From Capitulum mitella (Eukaryota > Arthropoda > Thecostraca > Pollicipedomorpha > Pollicipedidae), in the NCBI GenBank assembly GCA_030062745.1, contig CP099851.1, forward strand, positions 11,968,393 to 12,032,392: a stretch of 64,000 nt of DNA, given 5' to 3'. Positions within the stretch are counted from its first letter, which is position 1. Each line of letters begins with the position of its first letter. The translations under genes were made by a program, and so were the position numbers. Below, piece by piece: positions 1-9,424 of this stretch. The notes beneath the pieces were generated by a model. It was not told the origin of the DNA, searched no databases, and saw only the letters and a list, made by a program, of their open reading frames with translations.

Positions 1-802
1 TACAGGACAGCGAAAGGAATTGTTATTTATGGTATATACTTATCTTTCGTCAATTTTCCTTTGCGGTTTGGCCTAATGGGAAATGTGACAGGTTTCCGTT
101 TTTTAGCTTTTGTAGGTGACAGTTTTCACGTCTTGTGCACCTCTGGTTTGTATGCCCCTTTGCCATCATTATACGAATAATGCGATACGATATGTATTTC
201 TGAAGCAGATAATGAACAATAAAAGCCTGAAAATGTTTTAAAGTTATATGTTCATTCAGTAACGAAAAATGCTTTCCCTCCTTTTTCCATGCCCTGTAAA
301 CACCTATGGATTTTTCCGAAATTTTAAGCGTTTAAACCCTGGAGCGGTGGAACCTCTGTGGAGATCGGGGGGAGGGGGCAAACGCGATTTTCACCTCATT
401 TGCGTTTCATGCAACACCATGGGGTTAATGTTAAATACTGCCTCAAGTTGGGGGACGGACTGCCCCCTGCCCCCACTCCGAATCCTACGCCCCTGTATGA
501 ACCGAAAGGAAAGTCATAATGGTTAGCTCTCAAGTCATTTTCACTTAGTCAAATCGGTCAATAAACATCGGAGTTATGAGGAAAAAATTGTAACTTTCCG
601 GCTTTTTTTGTCCCACTGTATCCACCCATTACACGATTTTCAAACCTTCTTTTACAAAAATGCGTTTTAAGTCACGGAAATCGATTGTCATTAGTTGCAA
701 CAAAGTTGCAGGGGTAGTTCTCGAGATCTGGGAGGAAGGGGGCAAATCAGCTCCCTCCCACATACAGGACTGCATACTAGCTCTGTGGACACGGGGATAG
801 GG
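1..802 (-). mobile_element. R-family repeat copy R0, inverted and cut by window edge
   Basis: Read on the minus strand from 802 downwards, this stretch follows the same order as the better R copies at 6795 and 57111: a CCCTAT end next to TTAA (803-806), a G-rich subterminal part, the motif GATCTCGAGAACTAC, then the blocks around GTGGATACAG and TTTATTGACCGATTT. About 330-505 does not match and looks like later inserted or rearranged GC-rich sequence. The copy is strongly diverged and runs off the left edge. No coding capacity is seen. The alignment was done by eye. Confidence 0.6.
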
Positions 803-806
803 TTAA

Positions 807-2036
807 GGTGCAAATGCTCTGCATTTTCTTGTCCCCTCGAAAAATATAATTTTAGGAAATCTCAAAACAAAGTAGTCAAAATCCAAAGTTTGTTTTCATG
901 TGACTGGGTTGGTTGGGTTCCTCTGGTAAATTCTATCCCCTGAGAATACTTGCGAAGGATTTGGGAAAATCCTACCCCTGCTGTTCGATCTCGCATGCTT
1001 GTCATGGACAACAGCACAGGACCAATGGGCACCGAATACTCCCTTTAGCGCCAATGAAACTGGATTATTTCAGTTCAAATAATCCGTTATCGGGCTTTAC
1101 ATTTTATTGCACTTCAAAGAAGCATGCCGACTAGCTGAAGAGCTGAATGGAGCGTCATATACATTCGCTGGCAAAGCTGGTCCTATGGTCGTAGTTCTAT
1201 GGCAGATGGCTGATCTTGTCTCGTGCTTAGCTTCTCTTTTATTCGGAATTTCCTGGCCTGCTAAAGAAAGGACTGGTTTTGACTTGTAATCATTTCCGAA
1301 ATTTAAAATCACAATTGGTGCAACCCTAACGGGATTCTGATTAGAACTAGTTTTATCTACAACGAGCTGCTAAAATTATTTCAAAGCGTCCGGGTGATGG
1401 ATTACGGCATTTCTAACAACCAAAGGGGAACTTGTTTTGGCCACGAAAAACCAGTTTTGAAACTGCCAATAACGCTTCTAGTTTAACTAGCAGAAACTAG
1501 TTTACAACTAGCAGTCAAACAGCTATTGTTGTTTGTTCCTTCTAGTCATGTCTCATAAATATCCTTATCCTTATTTATCCTTAATTCTAGATCTGTTAAT
1601 TCTAGTTTATCCTTAATTCTAGATCTGTTGATATCCTTACTTGAACTGTGTTACAAAAATGTTTTGTGCATGCAAAGCTTTGACAGTGTCCGTTGAAACA
1701 CCGTGTGAGACAAGGCAACGGCCTTTATCTACGCTGTATCCCGTATGGATCGGTTTCCTTCCAAATTGCTGAACTGTCGCACAAACGTCACTTGTACCTG
1801 CCATAGCACTGAATGAGTGTCTATCTTACCAGGCTAGTTGTTCGGCGTGCCGGTAGGGTGAGAACGCGCTTAGGAACAAACCATGTTCCTTGTCCCACAT
1901 CAGTTGACTCCATGATCCCTTTCTGAGATTGTGCGGCGATAGAGCATCCGAGTCACTCCTTAAGCGGTATATCTAACTCTGTCAAATCAAGAAGGCCAGA
2001 GACCGGACGCGAAGAAATGAACTTTACCGACAGGAG
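807..2036. other. Non-coding stretch downstream of the PAN-like gene
   Basis: No convincing exon is seen. The only organised sequence is a CTAG-dense block (about 1344-1630), which includes two direct copies of a roughly 30-base unit reading TATCCTTAATTCTAGATCTG near 1575-1635. Because the gene at 2037 runs on the minus strand, its 3' untranslated region should lie here. No perfect AATAAA on the minus strand was found close to the stop. Confidence 0.5.
1344..1630. repeat. CTAG-dense block with short direct repeats
   Basis: About ten CTAG tetramers occur in under 300 bases, mostly as ACTAG or TTCTAG, against roughly one expected. The last part contains two near-identical copies of a 30-base unit. 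A comparable block lies on the other side of the PAN-like gene at 3898-4055. Function unknown. Confidence 0.45.
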
Positions 2037-3014
2037 TTACTCTTCACGTATGTACATGAAAATGACGTCAAGGCTGACTTCCCAGTTGATGTTGCCGTTA
2101 TCGCGTACGACGACCCCTTCCGCTGCCGCTGGGTCATCGTTGGTCGTAAGCAAGTTCGGCCCCGATGTCGGCATGTAGGGCAGAGAGAAGGACCAGGAAA
2201 CGTTGAAGGGATCTTGAGAGACCGTTGCACCTGCAGGAGACCGGGGAGCGGTGGACAAAACCGGCTCGTTGCGAGGGAGCTCAAGCAACATGGTGTGGTA
2301 GTTTGTGCGGTAAATTTTGACGAAGTAGGTTTCAGTAGAGCCAGACAGGCGGATGTCCTCGGCCAGACGCAGTATCGAGTGCAGGTAAATGTCCGGGTTC
2401 AGCTGGCTGTTGTAGTCGAGGACGGTTTGGCGGTCAAACTGGAAATCTCGTGAGTTCCTCAGTAGGCGCGTGAAGCCGTAAAAGTCGGTACTCATCTTGC
2501 AGGCCAGGGCCAGAGAGTGGTTGTTGATCCAGCCAAACATCCCCGAGCGGTAGCTACCGTACCGCTCGCCAGCGCCGAAGGTGTCGAAGATAACGCGGCA
2601 GGTGACTGTCTGCCTGTCAGTGCAGATGCGACCTCGGCAGGCGTCGGCAGTCTCCTTACAGTCCGAGTCCCGGCGGCAGAACTGGTGGTGTCGCGAGCGG
2701 CCCGGCATAATGAAGTACTGCCAGTCTCGGTCTGGCGTCAGGGTGCTGTAGCTGGCCACGCTGCCGTGCAGCCGGCACTCCCCGGTCGATGGGTTGAAGC
2801 TGAGGCTGGCGCAGGTCGGCTGTTGGTGACACAGGCCGCAGCAGGAGCAGGTGCCGCCGCCGCCGGGTACGGTAACACTGTAGATCTTGTCTTGGCCGAG
2901 AACGCCAGTGCTCCATGCTCCTTCCATACAGGCTTCGTTGATCCATATCAGCAGGAAAACCATACTAAGAGTGAGCAGTACGCTCAGTTTAGAAGCGGCC
3001 ATCAGCGCTGTCAT
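2037..3014 (-). CDS. Secreted cysteine-rich PAN/Apple-like protein (intact copy)
   Basis: Single open frame of 325 residues from the ATG at 3014. The frame stays open upstream to 3164, but I chose this start because it puts a signal peptide at the N-terminus: a hydrophobic stretch LSVLLTLSMVFLLIWI at about 10-25, with likely cleavage before Cys29. A second Met lies at residue 5. Residues about 40-85 hold a compact cysteine pattern (C56, C58, C59, C62, C68, C80, with CHQQPTCASLSF) that resembles PAN/Apple modules. A second cluster follows (C113, C119, C126, C131, C139). The remaining 185 residues are not recognised; the chain ends in FMYIREE. No intron is visible. PAN domains usually bind protein or carbohydrate, so an extracellular role is inferred. 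A near-identical copy lies 3.4 kb upstream on the same strand. The signal peptide is clear; the family call is moderate. Confidence 0.72.
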   Translation of the reverse strand: MTALMAASKLSVLLTLSMVFLLIWINEACMEGAWSTGVLGQDKIYSVTVPGGGGTCSCCGLCHQQPTCASLSFNPSTGECRLHGSVASYSTLTPDRDWQYFIMPGRSRHHQFCRRDSDCKETADACRGRICTDRQTVTCRVIFDTFGAGERYGSYRSGMFGWINNHSLALACKMSTDFYGFTRLLRNSRDFQFDRQTVLDYNSQLNPDIYLHSILRLAEDIRLSGSTETYFVKIYRTNYHTMLLELPRNEPVLSTAPRSPAGATVSQDPFNVSWSFSLPYMPTSGPNLLTTNDDPAAAEGVVVRDNGNINWEVSLDVIFMYIREE

Positions 3015-3599
3015 GGTGTGGCACGCCACTTTCACCAACGTTCTACCGAACCCCGTGTGGCAGCCTGATGCTCGGCACTGCTTCCGTGGAGCTTCTGACC
3101 GCTGCCCTATTCCTCCGCTACTGCTGCGCTTCACCGAGGCTCCCGCGTTTGCCGGGAGTGCCACTGTTTGCCTTGTCGCTATCGAGCTTCATGTAGACAC
3201 CGCACCCATTGTGGTCAACGCGCAGCTTTCGGGGACGATTGTCACTGAATGGTGCCCTCCGGGCTCGCGTGTCAGCGGCGTACATTGGGTGGCGTCCGAG
3301 GGAGCACCCATTTGCCGGCCACTCACCGCGTACACCGCTGAAAGGACGGTACAAGTAAATAATGGTGCCCACAGACAAGCGGCCGAGCTTTGAACAGAAT
3401 AACCGATCGCCGGCACATGTAAAGGAACGCTTCCTACTAACGTTTTTCAAACTAGAAAGGGCGCATTGTAAAAGACAGAGACAAACTCTAGCTTATGTAT
3501 GCAAAACATGGGATCATAGCACAAAGGAAACAAATGACAGGGAGAGATCAGCTTCTTATTCAGGCCGGATTCCTGTTATTCTTGTTTTTAAAGGTACCT

Positions 3600-3790
3600 G
3601 GCTGATTCCGACTCTCGATGACTGGTCGCCATTTAATTTCCACCTTGTCATGTCCTGGCTTTGCGCGTGTGTGATGTTGCCAGTATTCTTATTATTTTGT
3701 CGGTCTTGATGAAGGGTCGTAAAACCCGTGCGGCGTGAAGAAACATTGCTGACGCCAAATAAATGAAGGAAGGAGCTGCAATCACATGCC
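3600..3790 (+). mobile_element. Possible Penelope-like element 3' end with hammerhead-like motif
   Basis: At 3704-3730 the sequence reads CTTGATGAAGGGT, a six-base loop, then ACCC. This matches the layout CTGATGA plus helix II of the hammerhead-like motifs common in Penelope-like retroelement ends, although the expected GAAAC after the helix reads GTGCGGC. A second short stem (GGCGT/ACGCC) and then AAATAAATGAAGGAAGG follow, like a retroelement 3' tail. No reverse transcriptase is visible upstream. This is a remnant at best. Confidence 0.35.
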
Positions 3791-3897
3791 AAAAACGAAC
3801 GCCTAGTACGGCAGCAGTTTTTGGTAGCCGGTAAAAAGCTTATGGGATTGTAGGTGATTCTTAAATCTCTTCATGCATGTAATGACGGAATGACGGA

Positions 3898-4060
3898 AAA
3901 GCTAGTTGCAAAACACCTGGTACTTTTCAAGCTAGCGACATTACAGCTAGAAGAATTTTTAGGACAGCTAGTAGACAAGGGATCAGAAAAACCCTAGCGC
4001 CCTAAACAGGCCGGCATTCTAGGTTACCTATCCTCACTAGTATAAAACTAACTAGACTTG
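3898..4060. repeat. CTAG-dense block
   Basis: About nine CTAG tetramers in 160 bases, most within AGCTAG or ACTAG, far above the expected number. It lies about 900 bases upstream of the PAN-like gene start, while a similar block (1344-1630) lies about 400 bases past its stop. No longer alignment between the two blocks was seen. Confidence 0.4.
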
Positions 4061-5407
4061 CAATGTATCGTTTTTAGGGCCGTAAATGTCTCATCCAATA
4101 AACACATAGTGTATTCCTATGCTATTTATAGTTTTCTATTCAGCGTTTTGCATTTGTGTATGCCTTTCCTTCTTTATAGCGATAGTTATGCACATTCATA
4201 CACCAGTTTTGTGTTCCACCATTTATTCTGTACTCACAATCAATGATCGTGGGATTAAAATATCTTTCTGTCAACAGTTCGGAGAGATATGGCAACCCAC
4301 AATGCAGAGATACACCCTTGTTGGGATTGTAGGTGCTTCATACCGAAGGCGTAAAGAACACATGAAGACAGAGCCCTTTCGTAGGCTGCTCTGTCAGTAG
4401 TATATGTGCACGAATTCGATGTCATAAAAGTTCAAAACTAGACATGATTTAATCAAATGTAATGCAATGCCAAACATGCAACATGACTGCAGTCAACCTT
4501 GATCTACTTGCATCGGCAAGCATGTCAAGGAACAATGAGAATTTACACATGCGAAATCTACACGCCCAAACTCTATAAGCGGGGGACCCGGTACCCATGA
4601 ACTTCTCACTTCGCAAAAACATTTTTTTTGCTGTCGGTTTGCGTTACGTCACACACGATAGGGATGCAAAGTTTTTTTTGTGCACATATGGATACACAGA
4701 GACGTAATCTGAGTCGCGATTGAGTTATACACCCGCACAGCATTTCTAGAAAGAGCACGTAAAACAACACTGACTGTGTTCATCGATACAATCTTACAAT
4801 AATTTTGCTGCCCCCACGCACCAGTCCGATGTGTACGGAAACAAACGATAAATAAAACGATAATAAAATGACGCGTTGATGAAATGTTCTCGAAGCATTG
4901 CTATATTTCAGAGAAAAAAATGTTCAGAGTACTGCAGACGTTTCAAAATTGTCTGAATTGACGAAGACGCAAAATGGCAAGGGCACTTGTTATGTACCGC
5001 ATTAGATTTTTTCCCGATGACGCTCCACGAATTCCATACACGCTGAAGAATGCTTTCTACGTTCATGGCAAACCAGGTTCACTGCCTCACTAACGACAAC
5101 ATTGACAACATCGTCGCACCGACGGAAAACCTAAAAAAGTTGCAGTCAGATCAGCCAGTCGGGAAGACGAGAAACCTGACCTTTTCTTTGCTTTACCTTA
5201 ACGACGAAGCCGAATGTACGCCTACCCGGCTACGACTGCTTCTTTCTAATTGACCAACACACGTGGAAGGTAAGCGGTAATCAGCTGTTGTTTTGTTTCC
5301 TTCTTAATTTCGGTAACCCCACAGTAGCACAGACATGCATATTCGCCGCCTAAGCACATTTTAGAACATCGCTAGGCACAGAAAGGATTGGACGTTTATC
5401 CATCGGG

Positions 5408-6383
5408 CTACTCCTCACGTATGTAGAAAAAAATTACATCCAGCATATAAACTCCCCAGTCGATGATGCCGTCTTCGTGCACAACCACCCCGTCGGCAGC
5501 AGATGGATCGCTGTTTATCGTGAGCAAGTTCGGCCCCGAGGTCGGCATGTAGGGCAGGGAGACGGACCAGGAAACGTCAAATGGGTCTTGAGAGACTGTT
5601 GCACCTGCAGGAGACCGGGGAGCGGTGGACAAAACCGGCTCACTGCGAGGGAGCTCCAGCAACATGGTGTGGTAGTTTGTGCGGTAAATTTTGACGAAGT
5701 AGGTTTCAGTAGAGCCAGACAAGCGGATGTCCTCGGCCAGACGCAGTATCGAGTGCGGGTAAATGTCCGGGTTCAGTTGGCTGTTGTAGTCGAGGACGGT
5801 CTGGCGGTCAAACTGGAAATCTCGTGAGTTCCTCAGTAGGCGCGTGAAGCCGTAAAAGTCGGTACTCATCTTGCAGGCCAGGGCTAGAGACTGGTTGTTG
5901 ATCCAGCCAAACATACCGGAGATGTAGTTGCCATATCGCTCGCCGGCACCGAAGGTGTCGAAGATAACGCGGCAGGTGACTGTCTGTCTGTCAGTGCAGA
6001 TGCGACCTCGGCAGGCATCGGCAGTCTCCCTTACAGTCCGAGTCCCGGCGGCAGAACTGGTGGTGTCGCGAGCGGCCCGGCATGATGAAATACTGCCAGT
6101 CTCGGTCTGGCGTCAGGGTGCTGTAGCTGGCCACGCTGCCGTACAGCCGGCACTCCCCGGTCGATGGGTTGAAGCTGAGGCTGGCGCAGGTCGGCTGTTG
6201 GTGACACAGGCCGCAGCAGGAACAGGTGCTGCCGCCACCGGACATGGTAGCGCTGTAGATTTCGTCTTGGCCGAGAACACCAGTGCTCCATGCTCCTTCC
6301 ATACAGGCTTCGTTGATCCATATCAGCACGAAGACCATAAACAGGCCAAACAGACCGCTAAGGCTACCAGCAGACCTGGACAT
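5408..6383 (-). pseudogene. PAN/Apple-like paralogue with one frame break
   Basis: Second copy of the gene at 2037-3014. The start is set at the ATG at 6383 by analogy: residues 1-26 form a signal peptide (hydrophobic GLFGLFMVFVLIWI) with a different N-terminus from its twin, after which the two proteins are nearly identical from MVF.LIWINEACMEG onwards. One extra C in a run near 6029 (TCTCCC here, TCTCC in the twin) shifts the frame just after the CRRDSDCK motif. The first frame stops at 5991; the rest of the protein (about 190 residues to IREE) continues in another frame to 5408. Everything else looks conserved, so this is either a very young pseudogene or a homopolymer sequencing error in a working gene. 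Confidence 0.65.
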
Positions 6384-6790
6384 CTTGCTGGTTCCTCTTG
6401 TCTTTGTAACGACGGGGTTCCGCGGGATCGCCAACGACAGCGAACCGCGCGCGAGCCGGGCGGCTTCCGTGGCTGTTTGACCGCCTTTGCGGCCGACGTG
6501 AGGCGCCACCTGCTTCCGCCGAGGCCGGACCTGATATGGGCGGTCCTGCCGCCTGAGGAACCTATCGCGGTCGGGACATTGATCGCGATTGGGGCCCACT
6601 TCTGCCGATTGGCGCCCTCGCCACACGCCCGTCCACCCGAGGTACCGGGGGGCATGCAATGAGCGAACCTTTACTGGCCGTTCAACGCACGCGCCGCTGC
6701 AAATGTCGTACTGCGGCTGCGGGAACGTCAAGCGGTCAAGGTTTTCGCAGGAAACCCGCCTGCTGTGCTGCTGAACCCATGGCGTGCTAC
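6384..6790. other. 5' flank of the second PAN-like copy
   Basis: GC-rich flank between the start at 6383 and the TTAA of repeat R1. The reading frame of the gene stays open upstream to 6731, so a longer N-terminus is formally possible, but it would bury the signal peptide. No TATA box was recognised. Confidence 0.4.
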
Positions 6791-6794
6791 TTAA

Positions 6795-8007
6795 CCCTAT
6801 TCCCGGAGGGCTAGACGGTATGGTCGATTCCCGGCAGGGGGGGGGGCGGATTCGGCCCCCCTGAGATCTCGAGAACTACTCGTCCGATTTTATCGCAACA
6901 AACGGCAACCGATTTGCCGTGACGTGAACTACATTTTTATAAAAAGAAATTTCCAAAATTTTAAAATTTGTGGATACAGGGGGCAAAAATGTCAAAATGG
7001 GAGGTACTTTTGGACTTCTTATAACTCCGTTGTTTATTGACCGATTTCGATAAAACTGGCATGAATCGAGAGATTATAGATAGGGCTTTTACCATGGGTC
7101 CACAAATCTGAAATTTTGAGAAAATTCATGGGCGTTCACGGGGCTTCAAAAATGGGAGGATTAGTTTTCGAACAACTGGATGAACAAAAGAGGCAAACAC
7201 CCTTTTTTGGCTTCTGCTAGTCATGTTATACTAAAGAAGTACAAATCGCATTACAATGTTTGTATAATGTTAGCATAGGCGGTGCCAGGGACATGAAAAA
7301 GGGGGAACTGTCATGGTCACACGTTTCTCAGATCAACTTGTGACCTTTGACCTTAAATGAACTCCAGTGACCTTGGGGTCACTTGGAATGATCTCCTGTG
7401 CATTTAATATTATTTTTAAACATTTTCAATCATTTGAATTCACTGTATTTCAAAAATTTCATTTTATGGCTTTTGCAATATAGGGTCCGCGCACTGACAT
7501 TTTAGGTCATAGCTCCGTGACCCAACCTGATATCAAGCTGAAAATTGGTACACAAGTAGAGGGCACCCTTTTACGTCATATATGTTCTGGGTTTGGTATT
7601 TGAAGAAACGGTCGCCGAAATTATTGCAAAAAAACAAATTTTGACTTTTTACCTTGACGTGACCTTGTAAAATAACCTCAGGTGAACAAAATTTTGTGTG
7701 CGCATTGCCTAACTATTTAGCTACACATCCATATAAAGTTTTAAGTGCTCATCTTAAAAACTCTGTTTTTGGCAGCCATTTTCCTTTTACCCATAACATA
7801 GCCAAAAATGGCATGAGATGCCTCCCAAAAACGTTACCTGGCTCCGCCCCTGAGCAAAATAGAATTTTGAAATTTTGTAAAAGCACCTAGAAAGAATAGC
7901 TAGGAAAAGTGAACCCGTTTCGTGAAGCTGCATCAAAAAGCCTGGAATTGGCAAGCAAAAAACCTTAGGGGGGCGGATTCCGCCCCCCCCCCCTGCCGGG
8001 AATAGGG
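6795..8007 (+). mobile_element. R-family element R1, complete, TTAA-flanked, non-autonomous
   Basis: Complete 1213-base copy. It is bounded by TTAA on both sides (6791-6794 and 8008-8011) and begins CCCTATTCCCGG, with the reverse complement CCGGGAATAGGG at the right end. TTAA duplication plus ends beginning CCC is the hallmark of piggyBac-type transposons. Just inside each end lies a G-tract/C-tract hairpin around GGATTCGG or GGATTCCG. The interior has no open frame of note, so it could only move with a transposase supplied elsewhere. It contains a perfect direct repeat TGACCTTTGACCT at 7341-7353. Similar copies occur at 23251, 46817, 57111 and elsewhere. Confidence 0.7.
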
Positions 8008-8478
8008 TTAAAACTAGTAGGGACGCGAACAACTGGTATGGCTGACACAATGAACTCAGCTCACGGGAAATGTCGAAAGACAACATCAAATATCCACGTC
8101 AGGAGGGCTATATTTTCAAGCTGTTCGACTGCTCGGGAGAAAAAGCCAGGCAAACGACGAGAGAGAAAAAACTCATGGCAGAGCGGTCATGTTCTTATAC
8201 GTAGAAATGAAACCCATAAAATTTTACACTGTCAGCGTTTAATCGCAGTACACACTTTAACTATGCTTGCTGATTTGGCAAAGTTAGGGTGCCTGCAATG
8301 GGACTGCAAAGTTCGGGTACCGATTATTATCAGTTGTGTAAAACCAGGCCGCAAACCAAAACATGACATTCGCAAGATTCCTCGTAGTCGTAAGCTCGTG
8401 GGCATCAAAAGCTCGGAGATGACGTAAGCCGTTTATCCACAGCGGCCAACTCTACACAAGTTCAGTTCTTGCGACCCA

Positions 8479-8612
8479 TAAATTAATATAATAACAGCGG
8501 TTTATCTTTATATATATTATTATAGATTAGATTATAGAGTAGATTAATATAATAACTATATTATTATAGAATAGATTAATATAATAAATAATAACAGCCG
8601 TTTATCTCTTAT
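8479..8612. repeat. AT-rich tandem duplication
   Basis: Motif AATAACAGC.GTTTATCT occurs at both ends of a roughly 100-base AT-rich stretch, itself built from repeated ATTAATATAATAA and TATAGATTAG units. Looks like a local tandem duplication within a microsatellite. Confidence 0.6.
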
Positions 8613-9366
8613 GCTTGTTCACAGAAAGATACCTCACCGACACGTGCGAGTGATGCTGTTTCCGTCAAACAGACGTTGGCCGTAACCGGAATTGTTTAAA
8701 TTATGTTAGAATTTTAACCTAGCCCAAGCAGTGAGTAGTAATGAGACATTTTTCTCCGTTCCATGATTGTTGATCAAGAAAGCGTGATGTGTGAATACCA
8801 TTAACAAATATGTGTAATATGTGAATAACATTCAGGCATGTAACCAATAATATTTTAAGAACTTTGATTTTCATCGACTGTATGACCGTGTTTGCTCGCT
8901 CCGCTCCGGAACGGGAGGGAGGGGGTCCGCAGAACAGACCCTACCAGTATGACCAAGGCCACAGGCTAACAATAGACCCTGGACCCGACGTCTACCACGT
9001 GATTATACTCCTGGCCGAGGACGTCCTTCTGAAAAGTAGAGTCCGCATACTGGGTCCAGATTTTCCCTTGAAAACGTTGTGAAGATGGACTTTGCGGCGT
9101 CCGCGTTTGAAGCTCTGGCGTTCGACCCAGTCCCATGGGCGGCACGTGGGAACCGCACGTCGTCCTGCTTCCCCGGTGTATCCAGCTTTCCTGCCTGGGT
9201 CGGGGTCCGCTCTGGGGCCACCAGCGGTGGCGTTTCTGAGCGATGCTATCGCAGCTCGACTCAAAAGGTGGAGCACTAGACAGAGTCATTTGGAAGACGT
9301 CACTGTAGCAATGCATTGCAAGGGAAAAGTGTCATCTGATGCGCGACGCAAGATGCTGTGGACACG

Positions 9367-9424
9367 TGCATGTGTTTGTGTGTGTGTGTGTTTGTGTACA
9401 TGTGTGGACGTGTGTATGTGGTGT
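9367..9424. repeat. Imperfect (TG)n microsatellite
   Basis: Nearly continuous TG dinucleotides, broken by GTT, ACA and GGAC. Confidence 0.8.

Larger units (their letters stand above)
3015..5407. other. Intergenic region between the two PAN-like copies
   Basis: Holds the 5' flank of the gene ending at 2037 (GC-rich to about 3330), a possible Penelope-like 3' end remnant (about 3600-3790), a CTAG-dense block (3898-4055), and otherwise AT-rich sequence without recognisable genes. The flanks of the two PAN-like copies do not resemble each other by eye. No TATA box was found that decides a transcription start. Confidence 0.45.

Noticed and set aside
2517-3068. Long plus-strand open frame opposite the PAN-like gene
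   Set aside because: It mirrors the minus-strand gene, which has a signal peptide and a conserved paralogue. The same antisense frame appears opposite the second copy (5928-6662), as expected from shared sequence.
8038-8427. 129-codon plus-strand frame just right of R1
   Set aside because: Basic, irregular composition with no domain; it begins only 27 bases from a transposon end and has no promoter signals.
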